The notes under the pieces were generated by a model, which was not told the DNA's origin, ran no database searches, and saw nothing but the letters and a program-made list of their open reading frames with translations. The translations under genes and the position numbers were made by a program. From Aneurinibacillus tyrosinisolvens (GTDB lineage Bacteria > Bacillota > Bacilli > Aneurinibacillales > Aneurinibacillaceae): 64,000 nt of DNA. The DNA is taken from assembly GCF_001015055.1 (NCBI RefSeq), contig NZ_BBWZ01000008.1, positions 1 through 64,000 of the forward strand, in the 5' to 3' direction. Below, piece by piece: positions 37,358 to 46,885 of the stretch; the first letter of the stretch is position 1; every line of letters starts with the position of its first letter.

Positions 37358-38376
37358 TTAAACTCGTGCCAACTCTTTACGGTCATCTGCTTGCGGGGGT
37401 TGCTCCATCCAGCCATTATGAATCATAATGTTAGCTCCATCTTCTGCATACACTTGGGTTTCTGTAATAACACGCTGGTATTGTAAAGCTAAATCTTTTC
37501 TCATCGATACTGACATTCCAGCACCGTAAAAGCCTACCGCTGTATTAATCAACATCAGTGCATGATACATCATCAATTTGTCTGAAAAGGGCGGAACCGT
37601 GGAATTGGTTACTTCTGATTCCCAATGTTTAGGTGCGGGCAGGTTGTTGTTATGTAAGATTGAACTAAAAGCCTCGATGTGTTTAAGACCAATGTCAGTT
37701 CCCCTTACCATAAACACCCGAACTTCCTTCGACTTAGCTGCTTGACTAAAGCCAAGTAGTAATGCTCGACTCATGATGGTTTTTTTAAATTGAAGAAGAT
37801 ATCGCTAATTTCTATCGAGTTTAAAGGTCTCTTTCCTTCAAACCAACCGTTTAAAAAGGATTGCCGCTCAACAAAGTCAACTTTTTCTGGTGTTGCAATA
37901 TAGGGGGGTCTTGAGTAAAGTCCCTTAGACAACAGAATATTTATGGTTTTTTGGTACAATTCCATGGAAGATTGATTACATTGGACGTAATAATCACGAA
38001 TATCTGAACGGGTTGAGCTAGCCAATGCAAGTGCATACCCGGTTAAGCCATGAATGGTCATTTCAAGTAAATATTCTAACCAAAACGTGTCTGCAAACAA
38101 ACGGGGTGCTTGTAGATTCAGATCTTCATCTGTGAATCCGTAAGGAATAGGATAGCTTTCTTCCTTGAAAATCCCGGTAATGGTTTGCACATGAACTTTC
38201 GCTAAGTCCAGGGCGTATTCAAAAACGGCTCGGATTTCACCATCCTCAACCTTTTCCAATATGTATTTAATTACACAAATCGCCATACTGTCGTTCATGT
38301 AATTTGTCCACAGATTTGCTATTTCTGGTCCGGTTAATCGGATGCTATGCTCCATTTCCTGTTCCATATGTTCCAT
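37358..38376 (-). pseudogene. DUF3231 protein, interrupted by a frameshift
   Basis: The family has two repeated ferritin-like four-helix halves, about 330 residues. The N-terminal half (201 residues, from ATG 38376) ends EISDIFFNLKKPS. The C-terminal half starts in another frame at MSRALLLGFSQAAKSKEVR. The break is at a T7 run on the plus strand (37780-37786, A7 in the mRNA); one extra A would give NLKKTIMSRALLLGFSQ, which matches how family members cross this point. Function unknown, often in spore-formers. Either a sequencing error or a mutation. Confidence 0.82.
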
Positions 38377-38617
38377 GTTAATTTTTATACCTCCGTATTC
38401 GTTTACATAGTTATTACATAAATCGCCAGATAAAAACCATGTGTTTTCGTACCTTAATTTCTCCGCTAAAATGTTTGTTTATACTGTCATTTTTTCTCGT
38501 CTTATAACTTGAGCATGGACATTCTAAAATTTTTGGAGGGAGTTAGGGGTTAATGTGTTAACGTTTAAAGTCTGAGGGGTTGTCTATTTCTGCCTGCCTT
38601 TTTAAGGTGGGCTTTTT
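38377..38617. other. Non-coding spacer
   Basis: Leader of the DUF3231 gene and an AT-rich stretch. A weak GC hairpin followed by T6 near 38590-38618 could be a terminator. No gene seen. Confidence 0.4.
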
Positions 38618-38787
38618 TCATGCTAACGTTCTATGGTAGCAACGGTATGCTTCCCGCACACAGGCATTGTAGATGCGGCGGGCGACTCAAACCGCTTCGC
38701 CAATGCATCGACCTGAAACGGCTGCAGGCGGAGCGGGAGTGTCAGGACAAAGGAAGGTGAGGTTCTTTTTTTCGTCTGTGCGCCCAT
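38618..38787 (-). pseudogene. Truncated TnpB-like transposase-associated gene
   Basis: Opens MGAQTKKRTSPSFVLTLPLR after a strong AAGGAGGT site and reads like the N-terminus of a TnpB/IS605 OrfB protein (LQPFQVDALAKRFE). A frame change inside the next codons is needed to continue as RRIYNACVREAYRCYHRTLA, after which a stop follows. More than 300 residues and the whole nuclease domain are missing. A decayed mobile-element remnant. Confidence 0.6.
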
Positions 38788-38992
38788 GGAAGACCTCCTT
38801 TCGCAGAATAGCAATACGAACATATATTTCTATTATATATCACCTGTTTTTATTACGTATAAAGTGGTTTGTGGAAATCCACAAATGAACAACGTTTTTT
38901 TCGTTCAATTCGATATAGGATGAAAAGCGCTTACAACTTTATACTTCGATTTAGCATTATTGATAATGACTTCTGGGTAAGAGGCGATTAGC

Positions 38993-39601
38993 ATGACATG
39001 GGATCTGTTAAATATTATCGCAATTATTGCATTTGCTTTTAGCGGTGCAATTGTTGCGTTACAGGAGAAGTACGACATCTTTGGCGTTTATGTTTTAGGG
39101 CTGGCTGCATCCTTTGGCGGCGGCTATATCCGAAGTGTGCTAATGGGTACACCGGTTAAACCGATATGGGAGCAGGGAATCTTACTTTATACCGGTTTAT
39201 TAGCCATTACCATCATCTACATGCTTCCTAAGAAATGGATCCATTCCTGGAACCGTTGGAATGACTTTTTTGACGCGGTAGGATTGTCCGCTTTTACAAT
39301 ACAGGGAGCTGTTTTCGCCATGAGTTTGCACCTGCCTCTTGGCGCCGTTGTCCTCTCATCCATCGTGACCGGAATCGGCGGCGGAATGCTCCGTGATGTG
39401 TTGGCCAGACGAAAGCCAATGATTCTGCAGCAGGAAGTGTATGCAGTATGGGCGATTCTCGTTGGCTTCGTTATTGGTTTAGGGTGGGTAGACAAGGATA
39501 GCCTGGTTGAAATGTACAGCCTCTTTGTTATTGTCACGGTATTGCGTATGCTTTCTATTGTATATAAGTGGCATTTACGATTACGCGAACTGCCAAATTA
39601 G
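38993..39601 (+). CDS. TRIC/UPF0126-family membrane channel (YvgT-like)
   Basis: 202 residues, seven predicted helices in two repeats, each with a glycine-rich GGG motif (SFGGGYIRSVLMG and TGIGGGMLRDVLARR), the signature of prokaryotic trimeric intracellular cation channels. It probably conducts K+ or another monovalent cation. ATG after AGAGG. Single gene with a weak hairpin and T-run downstream. Confidence 0.9.
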   Translation: MTWDLLNIIAIIAFAFSGAIVALQEKYDIFGVYVLGLAASFGGGYIRSVLMGTPVKPIWEQGILLYTGLLAITIIYMLPKKWIHSWNRWNDFFDAVGLSAFTIQGAVFAMSLHLPLGAVVLSSIVTGIGGGMLRDVLARRKPMILQQEVYAVWAILVGFVIGLGWVDKDSLVEMYSLFVIVTVLRMLSIVYKWHLRLRELPN

Positions 39602-39744
39602 ATACATGATTTACCGGGAACGGGAATTCGTTGATTCAACGAGGCCTGTTCTTTTTTATTTATATTTTTATGGGGAATTTTGTTAGAATAGTGGGGTAAG
39701 CATTAATATTCTGCAAAATATTAAACATACAAGGAGAAATAAAT

Positions 39745-40657
39745 ATGAGCAAAGCCATTCAAGCTTTTCCCATTTCTGAAGTCCGCCAGCAGTTTCCTGC
39801 ATTAAATCGCCTGTATAATGGCAAACCGGCTGTTTATTTAGACGGTCCCGGCGGTTCGCAAGTCGTTAAATCCTCCATGGATGCCATGTATGCCTATATG
39901 GCAAATGGCGGCGCTAATCTTCATGGTTCTTTTCCTTCCAGTCAGGAAACAGAAGTGGTGATAGCCGAATCGAAGCAGGCTGTTGCAGACCTGTTCGGAG
40001 TAAAAGTAGAAGAAGTTGCTTTTGGAGCAAACATGACGACCCTTACGTTTGCCATCGCCCGCGCGGCTGGGGGCAGATATCCTCCTTTGTTCCGCCTACA
40101 AATTTTTCGGCCCGCATATCGGCATTGCCGTCATTCGTGAAGGGCTGTTCGAACAGTTGGAACCTTATAAGCTTGCTCCTGCCCCAGCTTATATCCCGGA
40201 TAAGCTGGAGACAGGTACCCAAAACCATGAAGGCATTGCCGGCATCAAGCCGGCGATTGAGTTTATTGCCTCTCTTGGTACAGGAAGCACACGGAATGAA
40301 CAGATTCGTTCCGGGCTTGAATTCATTGAGGTGTATGAGAATGAATTAGCTTTAAAACTGCGAAGGGGCTTATCAGATATAGACGGCGTCACGTTATATC
40401 AAGCAGGGGAAGATGTGCTCAAAACGCCTACTGTTGCCTTCCGTGTTACTGGATTTGAACCGAGAGAAATCTGCCGGAGAATGGCTGAAGAGCACGGTGT
40501 TTTCATTGCTGATGGGGATTTCTACGCCACGACACTTGCAGATAAGCTTGGCATTAATCAAAGCGGCGGCTGGATTCGCGCCGGTTTTGCCCCTTACAAT
40601 ACAGAGGAAGAAGTGGAACGCTTGATAGAAGGTATTATCCAAATTGTGAATGAATAA
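39745..40657 (+). pseudogene. Cysteine-desulfurase-like PLP enzyme with internal deletion
   Basis: The start (ATG 39745) encodes the family N-terminus (VYLDGPGGSQV, GGANLHGSFPSS, VAFGANMTTLTFAIARA). Near 40065 it jumps into another frame at GADILLCSAYKFFGPHIG, the PLP-lysine region, and continues to the normal C-terminus at 40657. About 130 residues with the PLP Asp and His are missing and the frame is broken, so no function is expected. Intact relatives are about 410 residues. The junction is abrupt, at a GC-rich site, as in a deletion. Confidence 0.8.
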
Positions 40658-40676
40658 TTGTAGGGGGGAAACAACA

Positions 40677-40748
40677 ATGGCATATTACGCAGCTATATTA
40701 AAAATGCTGGACCCGATTAAGAATAAAGAATTTCGTATTACTCATTAA
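40677..40748 (+). pseudogene. Truncated YciI-family gene
   Basis: ATG after AGGGGGG, encoding MAYYAAILKMLDPIKNKEFR and three more residues before a stop. This is the N-terminal quarter of a YciI-like protein (about 90 residues). It directly follows the deleted cysteine-desulfurase-like gene, so the operon is damaged twice. Confidence 0.55.
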
Positions 40749-40977
40749 AAACTGCGTTTTTACAGGGATAATCAAGGATGTAGTACATAATTGTAAGTGA
40801 AAATTGGTGAGGTGCTACATTTTTTAGCTCGTAGCAAGGTACAAAACCCGGAAAACAGCCGATCTGGCTACTTTTTTTATTTTTTAATTCGGGAAATCGC
40901 CAGGAAACACCCTGTTTTACCGGAAAAAAATGATGTACCTAGCCTAAACAATTTACAAAAATTTCATCTTTCATCGG
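40749..40977. other. Intergenic region with hairpins
   Basis: GATGTAG...CTACATTTTTT (40768-40824) and AGCC-gatct-GGCT followed by T7 (40858-40877) could be terminators for the broken operon. A 61-codon frame here has no support. Confidence 0.4.
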
Positions 40978-41002
40978 GTTGAAGCCTCACACACCTGGGT
41001 AA
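40978..41002 (+). promoter_or_regulatory. Sigma-B-type promoter
   Basis: GTTGAA, 13 bases, GGGTAA; one mismatch per element to the sigma-B consensus. 76 bases before the YsnF-like start. Confidence 0.55.
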
Positions 41003-41078
41003 TTATAGAAAGGAAATAAATGGTTTTTATTTCCGCTAGTTCATGTGTAGAGTTCATTCATTTTGGGAGGGACAAGAA

Positions 41079-42359
41079 ATGGGAAAACAACTGGTCGGAA
41101 CGTATCATTCAGAGTTGGAAACGATTGATGCCATTGATGGTTTAAAGTACCAAGGATACCAGCCAACAGACATCACGGTAATCGCACAGAATCAAAATGC
41201 GGTCCCTAAGGTAGCCGCTCGTACGGGCGCACGGGTAGAATCCGGCATGCCGGTCAATACCTTAACCGGTGCGATGATGGATAGTTTTTTCACCCTCATG
41301 ACAGGCGGAATGATGAGCAGCCATAGTGGGCTCGCAGCAAAACTCTATGAAATGGGCATCCCAGAATTTATGGCAAAGCGTTGTGAATCTGAATTGAATA
41401 AAGGGAAAATCTTGGTGATGGTGGATACGAACCTGGTTTCTTCAAGCCTCACCTACAGTACGGGTACAGACAGGCCCAATGAGGCTGATGTACAAAGGCA
41501 GATTCGCCTTCATGAGGAACAGCTTGCGGTAACCAAGGAGCGCGTACAAGTCGGTGAGGTGCAGCTGCGGAAAGAAATTGTGGAAGAACAAAGGACCATC
41601 CTTGTTCCACTCATGCGTGAAGAGATTTATGTGGAGCGTCGTCCTGTCGTTGATGGTACCGGTACCTTCGATGCCACCCTCATGGCTGAGAACGAAATGA
41701 TCCGTGTCCCTATTATAGAAGAACGGATTCAGGTTACAAAAAGACCCATCGTTGTTGAGGAAGTCATTATCGGAAAACGAAAAATCCAGGAGACCCAGCA
41801 GGTACAGGACACCATTCGGAAAGAAGAAGCTCATATTGAACGTTTGGCTGTGCCTTCTGTTTCAGAAACGATAAACACCACGAACATCCTTACGGTAACA
41901 GACAATAAAGAGGAAGGAATCTCTATTGGTACAGTCCCTGTTATTCAGGAAAATCAGGACATCCCTAACCTCCTAACAGTACCAGAGAGTAAAGAGGACA
42001 AGGCCTTACTTGTTCCTTCAAGCCCTTCAATTTCCCAAGAGGATCGAGAGATTTTAGACGTAGCAAATGAAATCATCAACGAAACGAAGGAAACGGTACA
42101 GGAGACAAAGGAAGCCGTTTCGGATGAGCAATCGACCCCTTCTGCCGTTCAGGGGAAGAAAAATGCTTCGATTTCAGCTGACAATAAGAAGGGGGCAGCA
42201 GCTGTTGAGCGCTCGAAGGCAACCGTTCCATCAAATAAAATCATGGCCATTTCGCCAACTAACAAGGAAGAAGAAAGCGACAACAAGCACGCGAACGCTC
42301 CGGTTGTTAGGGAAAATAAAAACACCACAAATCAGGAGAACAAGAAAGAGAAAGACTAA
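41079..42359 (+). CDS. YsnF/AvaK-type stress protein with DUF2382 domain
   Basis: 426 residues from ATG 41079 after GGGAGGG. Residues 1 to about 115 are a general-stress-17M domain (KQLVGTYHSELETIDAIDGL), like the gene at 15740. About 140-265 is a DUF2382 repeat region (LHEEQLAVTKERVQVGEV, IRVPIIEERIQVTKRPIVVE). The remaining 160 residues are low-complexity, rich in N, T, E, K and S. A probable sigma-B promoter fits a general stress role; the exact function is unknown. Confidence 0.85.
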   Translation: MGKQLVGTYHSELETIDAIDGLKYQGYQPTDITVIAQNQNAVPKVAARTGARVESGMPVNTLTGAMMDSFFTLMTGGMMSSHSGLAAKLYEMGIPEFMAKRCESELNKGKILVMVDTNLVSSSLTYSTGTDRPNEADVQRQIRLHEEQLAVTKERVQVGEVQLRKEIVEEQRTILVPLMREEIYVERRPVVDGTGTFDATLMAENEMIRVPIIEERIQVTKRPIVVEEVIIGKRKIQETQQVQDTIRKEEAHIERLAVPSVSETINTTNILTVTDNKEEGISIGTVPVIQENQDIPNLLTVPESKEDKALLVPSSPSISQEDREILDVANEIINETKETVQETKEAVSDEQSTPSAVQGKKNASISADNKKGAAAVERSKATVPSNKIMAISPTNKEEESDNKHANAPVVRENKNTTNQENKKEKD

Positions 42360-42489
42360 TTCTTCCCCTTTTGGCATGCTTTTTTAAATAAAATCGAAAG
42401 AGTTTAAGATATTCATGTCCGATAACGTTAGTGAAAATAAATCAATAAAATTCTCAAAACGATTAATGATAACACCAGATAAACAACGT

Positions 42490-42524
42490 AAAAAAGTGGG
42501 AAGCATTCGTTTCCCACTTTTTTT
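42490..42524 (+). terminator. Terminator after the YsnF-like gene
   Basis: AAAAAGTGGGAA and TTCCCACTTTTT around a 7-8 base loop, with a T-run. Confidence 0.85.
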
Positions 42525-42970
42525 GATATTTAGTGTGTTTTTAGGCTAATTTACTTCTGTTGTTTTTATTTATAAAGGTAAGTCTTTACCAATACGTGGA
42601 AGATCTGCTTTTTTGCATTTATAAATTTAGGTGTTCAAAAAAGTACACTTTTACGAACAATCGCATCTCTCACATATTCTACTGATTTTTACGTTCGTAA
42701 AAATATGAAATTAATTTGTGAACAATAATTGGCTGCTTTTTGATGTCTGATAATCTCGGCTGCAGAAAAGGTATCCCTTTTGCTGTCTAGTTCTTTACAT
42801 TTCCGTTCCTTATGATAAGATGCACATAAAACTCTACATACTTAAATCTAGGTTTGCCCTTTAAGGAGTGTCCGAATGATAGAGCAAGATGTGTACCTTT
42901 CAATCAAATAAGGAGAAACTGACACAAAACAAAATAGAATACCTATTTCCTATAAGGAAGGATTAAAGCA
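42525..42970. other. AT-rich intergenic region upstream of the SNF2 gene
   Basis: Contains TTTTACGAAC (42649-42658) and its inverse GTTCGTAAAA (42693-42702), the second inside a palindrome (42686-42704). No gene seen. Confidence 0.4.
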
Positions 42971-45900
42971 ATGAGCTTTCAGTTGACCCAACAGATTATT
43001 AAATCGTTGTGCGGCCAAATCTCTTATGAAAGAGGAGAAGCCTATTACCAAGCTGGAAAAGTAACTTTGACAAATTACATCCCGGAAACCACTATCTACG
43101 AAGCCACGGTCAAAGGAAAGAGCAGTTTCCAGGTTACCGTTAAAATCAATCGAAACGGGGATGTGGATGCGGAATGCACCTGTCCCACGCTTGATTCTTA
43201 CGATAATTATTGTCAACATATTGCGGCGGTCTTGTTGAATATCATGGATATTCGACAAGAGGGATTCTCCGGGGGAACCGGGTATGTCGAACCCCGATTT
43301 GCCGTTTCTACAGCTAGAACCTCTGGGACTTCGGAGGGGGATCTTCAACTGACCAACAGCATGCTGGGACTGTTTGGTGACAAGCCGCTTCGTCCAAGGA
43401 ATACCCGTGCACTCTTCGATACAAGGGCACTCCTTGATGTGTTGTTCACCTGCAGACCCTTCCCTTATGGTTATCGGAAGTACATGTTTGGCATTGAAAT
43501 TAAGGTCGGGCCCAAACGACTGTACACTGTACAGAAAATAAGAGAATTTCTCGACCGAATCGACCCGAGAGAAGCCTGTACATTCTCCAAGTATTTCACT
43601 TACAACCCGGAGCTCCACAGCTTTCAAAAAGAAAATGATGCCGTCATTCGGCAGTTAATCCATATTTATCACAACGAAAAGATATACAGTGAAACTTCGA
43701 GCCTTTCTTCCGTTCATGCTAACAGTATGAGCGGTGATCGTATGCTTCTGGTTCCTCCTTTCTCATGGGAAACCCTTCTTCCCTTGCTTGCCAAGGCTCC
43801 GTCAGTGCAGCTTGAGCACGGTGACAGCACATACAATGGGATCCATTTATCCGATGAACCGATTCCGCTCCACTTTGAGTTTGACCAAGCAAAGTCCGAA
43901 GGCTATCAATTGGATATCCAGGGTTTGGAAAGGATTACCGTTATGGAATCGTATGGTGTCGTCCTTTCCGAAGGAAAACTGCTGAAGCTGCCGACCGAGC
44001 AATGCAGACATCTCTCGGAGCTGAAGCAAATGCTCGAAACTTCCCGCAAGCACCAAATTCAGATTCCGCCGGAGCAAATGGAACCATTTATGGAAAAGGT
44101 TGTACCTGGTCTGATGAAGCTGGGCAGCATCCACATCGCTCAAGCCGTTTCCAATCGCATTATGCAAACGCCGCTAAAAGCCAAGCTGTATTTGGACCGG
44201 GTGAAGCATCGACTGCTTGCCGGACTGGAGTTTCGTTATGGTGATATTGTCATCAATCCCTTAGAAGGACACGATCAGAAGCGCAGCATCGATCGCATCC
44301 TTATGCGGGACGGGGAGCGGGAGCGACGAATCCTGGAGCTTATGGAGCAAAGTTTGTTCTCCAAGACGGAAGGCGGATATTTCATGCATGACGAAGAAGC
44401 AGAATACGATTTTCTGTACCACGTCGTTCCACAATTAGAGAAGCTGGTGGAGGTATATGCCACCTCCGCCGTGAAAATAAGGCTTCATACCGGACATACC
44501 ACCCCGAAGGTAACGGTGGACATAGCCGAAAGACCCGATTGGCTGGAATTCCAGTTCGATATGGATGGGATTCCTGAAGCGGACATCCGCAAACTGTTGG
44601 AATCCCTTGAAGAGAAGCGCAAATACTACCGGCTGCCGAACGGAGCTTTATTACCACTGGAAAGCGCGGAGTTTCAGGAAATCATCCGCTTCATGAACGG
44701 AATGGGCATTCGCAAAGGAGATGTGAAGGGAACAAAAATCCTTTTTCCGGTGGTCCAAGGACTCCATTTGGTGGATTCCGAGAGACAAGGAAACGCCGTC
44801 AAGCTGGGTAAATCGTTCCGCAGGCTCTTGGAAAATATGCGGAATCCGGACAATCTGGATTTCCCCGTACCCGACAGTCTGGAACCCATACTTCGGGATT
44901 ACCAGAAGTATGGGTTCCAATGGCTGAAGACGCTTGCCCACTACCGTTTCGGTGGCATCCTAGCAGACGATATGGGGCTTGGGAAGACCCTGCAAAGCAT
45001 TGCTTTTATCGTTTCGGTGCTGCCCGAAATCAGAAATCAGAAGCTGCCGGCGCTGATCGTCTCTCCCGCTTCTCTGGTGTACAACTGGCAAAATGAGCTG
45101 AAGAAATTCGCACCCGAGATTCGGGCTGTCATCGCCGACGGCAGCAGAGCGGAGCGGAGCAATGTTCTGAAGGATGTATCCCAGGCGGACGTCATTATTA
45201 CCTCTTATCCACTTTTGCGTAGGGATATCGAATTGTATGGTGGGCAATCATTCCATACTCTGATCTTGGACGAGGCACAGGTCTTCAAGAACCATGCCAC
45301 TCAGACCGCGAAGGCGGTGAAAGGGATTCAGGCCCAATATCGTTTTGCCCTTACCGGAACTCCCGTGGAGAACAGGTTAGAGGAACTTTGGGCTATCTTC
45401 GACGTGGTGTTCCCGGAGTTGTTCCCAGGTAGAAAGGCATTCAACGACTTATCGCGGGAAACCGTGGCCAAACGGATCCGTCCGTTTCTGCTGCGTCGAT
45501 TAAAGACCGACGTGCTGAAGGAACTGCCGGAGAAAATCGAGTCACTACAACCCTCCGAGCTGTTGCCGGATCAGAAGAAGCTGTACGTGGCCTATTTAGC
45601 AGAGCTGCAGCAAGAAACAGTGAAACATCTGAACAAAGGGTTTCAGAAAAACCGGATTAAAATCCTGGCTGGCTTGACCCGACTTCGACAGTTGTGCTGC
45701 CACCCTGCCCTGTTCGTGGAAGGATATGCCGGAAGCTCGGCCAAATTCGAGCAATTGATGGAGATTATAGCGGAATGCCGAAGCGCGGGGAAACGGGTAT
45801 TGGTATTCTCACAATTTACCAAGATGCTGGGCCTAATCGGGCGGGAACTGGGCTATGAAGGCGTGCCGTATTTCTACCTGGAGGGCAAAACCCCTACTTC

Positions 45901-46249
45901 CGAGCGCGTAGAGCTGTGCAGCAGGTTTAATGAAGGCGAACGGGACTTGTTCCTCATCTCATTAAAGGCTGGCGGCACCGGGCTGAACCTGACCGGAGCG
46001 GACACTGTTATCCTCTACGACTTATGGTGGAACCCCGCCGTGGAGCAGCAGGCAGCTGATCGTGCACATCGCATTGGGCAAAAGAACGTAGTGCAAGTAA
46101 TCCGCCTTCTCACCCAGGGCACCGTGGAAGACAAGATGTACGAGCTCCAGCAGAAAAAGAAGAACTTAATCGAGGAAGTAATCCAGCCGGGCCAGCAGGA
46201 ATTGTCCGCCCTGACCGAGCAAGATATCCGGGAAATTCTGATGATATGA
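42971..46249 (+). CDS. SNF2/RapA-type helicase with SWIM zinc finger
   Basis: 1092 residues, ATG after AAGGA. N-terminal SWIM finger (ECTCPTLDSYDNYCQHIAAVLL, C-x-C and C-x-H). A long SNF2-associated region (about 100-620) precedes the SNF2 ATPase: LADDMGLGKTLQ (Walker A), ILDEAQVFKN (DEAQ box), ALTGTPVENRLEELWAIFD, and helicase C motifs LVFSQFTKMLG and RAHRIGQKNVVQVIRLL. A dsDNA translocase that may remodel nucleoid proteins or RNA polymerase. Base composition is GC-richer than its neighbours, so it may have been acquired. Single gene. Confidence 0.92.
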   Translation: MSFQLTQQIIKSLCGQISYERGEAYYQAGKVTLTNYIPETTIYEATVKGKSSFQVTVKINRNGDVDAECTCPTLDSYDNYCQHIAAVLLNIMDIRQEGFSGGTGYVEPRFAVSTARTSGTSEGDLQLTNSMLGLFGDKPLRPRNTRALFDTRALLDVLFTCRPFPYGYRKYMFGIEIKVGPKRLYTVQKIREFLDRIDPREACTFSKYFTYNPELHSFQKENDAVIRQLIHIYHNEKIYSETSSLSSVHANSMSGDRMLLVPPFSWETLLPLLAKAPSVQLEHGDSTYNGIHLSDEPIPLHFEFDQAKSEGYQLDIQGLERITVMESYGVVLSEGKLLKLPTEQCRHLSELKQMLETSRKHQIQIPPEQMEPFMEKVVPGLMKLGSIHIAQAVSNRIMQTPLKAKLYLDRVKHRLLAGLEFRYGDIVINPLEGHDQKRSIDRILMRDGERERRILELMEQSLFSKTEGGYFMHDEEAEYDFLYHVVPQLEKLVEVYATSAVKIRLHTGHTTPKVTVDIAERPDWLEFQFDMDGIPEADIRKLLESLEEKRKYYRLPNGALLPLESAEFQEIIRFMNGMGIRKGDVKGTKILFPVVQGLHLVDSERQGNAVKLGKSFRRLLENMRNPDNLDFPVPDSLEPILRDYQKYGFQWLKTLAHYRFGGILADDMGLGKTLQSIAFIVSVLPEIRNQKLPALIVSPASLVYNWQNELKKFAPEIRAVIADGSRAERSNVLKDVSQADVIITSYPLLRRDIELYGGQSFHTLILDEAQVFKNHATQTAKAVKGIQAQYRFALTGTPVENRLEELWAIFDVVFPELFPGRKAFNDLSRETVAKRIRPFLLRRLKTDVLKELPEKIESLQPSELLPDQKKLYVAYLAELQQETVKHLNKGFQKNRIKILAGLTRLRQLCCHPALFVEGYAGSSAKFEQLMEIIAECRSAGKRVLVFSQFTKMLGLIGRELGYEGVPYFYLEGKTPTSERVELCSRFNEGERDLFLISLKAGGTGLNLTGADTVILYDLWWNPAVEQQAADRAHRIGQKNVVQVIRLLTQGTVEDKMYELQQKKKNLIEEVIQPGQQELSALTEQDIREILMI

Positions 46250-46885
46250 TGAAACGAATCAAGAGGAAATCCTAAAAATACAAACCGCGATGAAAGAAGC
46301 CAAAGATCGAAGAGCTATAGTAGGCAATATTTTATCTTTCAGGGTTTAAAAACTGTGAAAAAAGGAAAGGATAGAGTTATTGGTTAATGCCTTACTAATG
46401 GATTTCAAAAAAATGTAGTAAACATATTTATCAACACTACTAAAAATGTTTACCTACTACTGATAAGATTTTGAAGTGCCATTTTAACACAAAGTATGCC
46501 AAGATTTACAACTTAACGATAAGGGATGAAACCCTCTCTGCTATTGCAGCAGTGTAGAACGTGACTTTCTTTCGGATTTTCCTAGAAGGATTTGAATCAT
46601 TGCGTTGATAAACGCCTTCTGACTGTATGAGTAGTCATTTAAAAAGCAAATCAGCTATCTATGTAAAATTTATATAGAAAATCCGATCTATTCTCCCTAT
46701 AACAAGGTCCGCTATTTTTAGCGGGCTTTTGTTATTGGATAAGAAAGCATATATTGCCTGAAGCTTAGTTCTTCGTTAATTTATAACCAAAACGCATAGA
46801 AACTATTCGAAACATGCATTTTAATTATGGTGTAAGCTGCTATACACTTTTTAGTGTAGAAAAAGAAAGGACGGAGGGATTTAGA
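46250..46885. other. Intergenic region with a possible transposase remnant
   Basis: Just after the SNF2 stop an open frame reads NQEEILKIQTAMKEAKDRRA, resembling an IS630-type transposase N-terminus (weak). A terminator, CCGCTA (46709) with TAGCGG and T-run, lies at 46706-46731. Nothing else supportable. Confidence 0.4.
46706..46731 (+). terminator. Orphan terminator
   Basis: Short CCGCTA-TTTT-TAGCGG stem and T4 run with no intact gene immediately upstream on the plus strand. Confidence 0.55.

Noticed and set aside
37358..38376. Two separate overlapping DUF3231 genes
   Set aside because: Together they make one family-length protein and the break is a homopolymer, so one broken gene is simpler.
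43847..45247. Several antisense frames inside the SNF2 gene
   Set aside because: They are shadows of a GC-richer coding region with intact helicase motifs on the plus strand.
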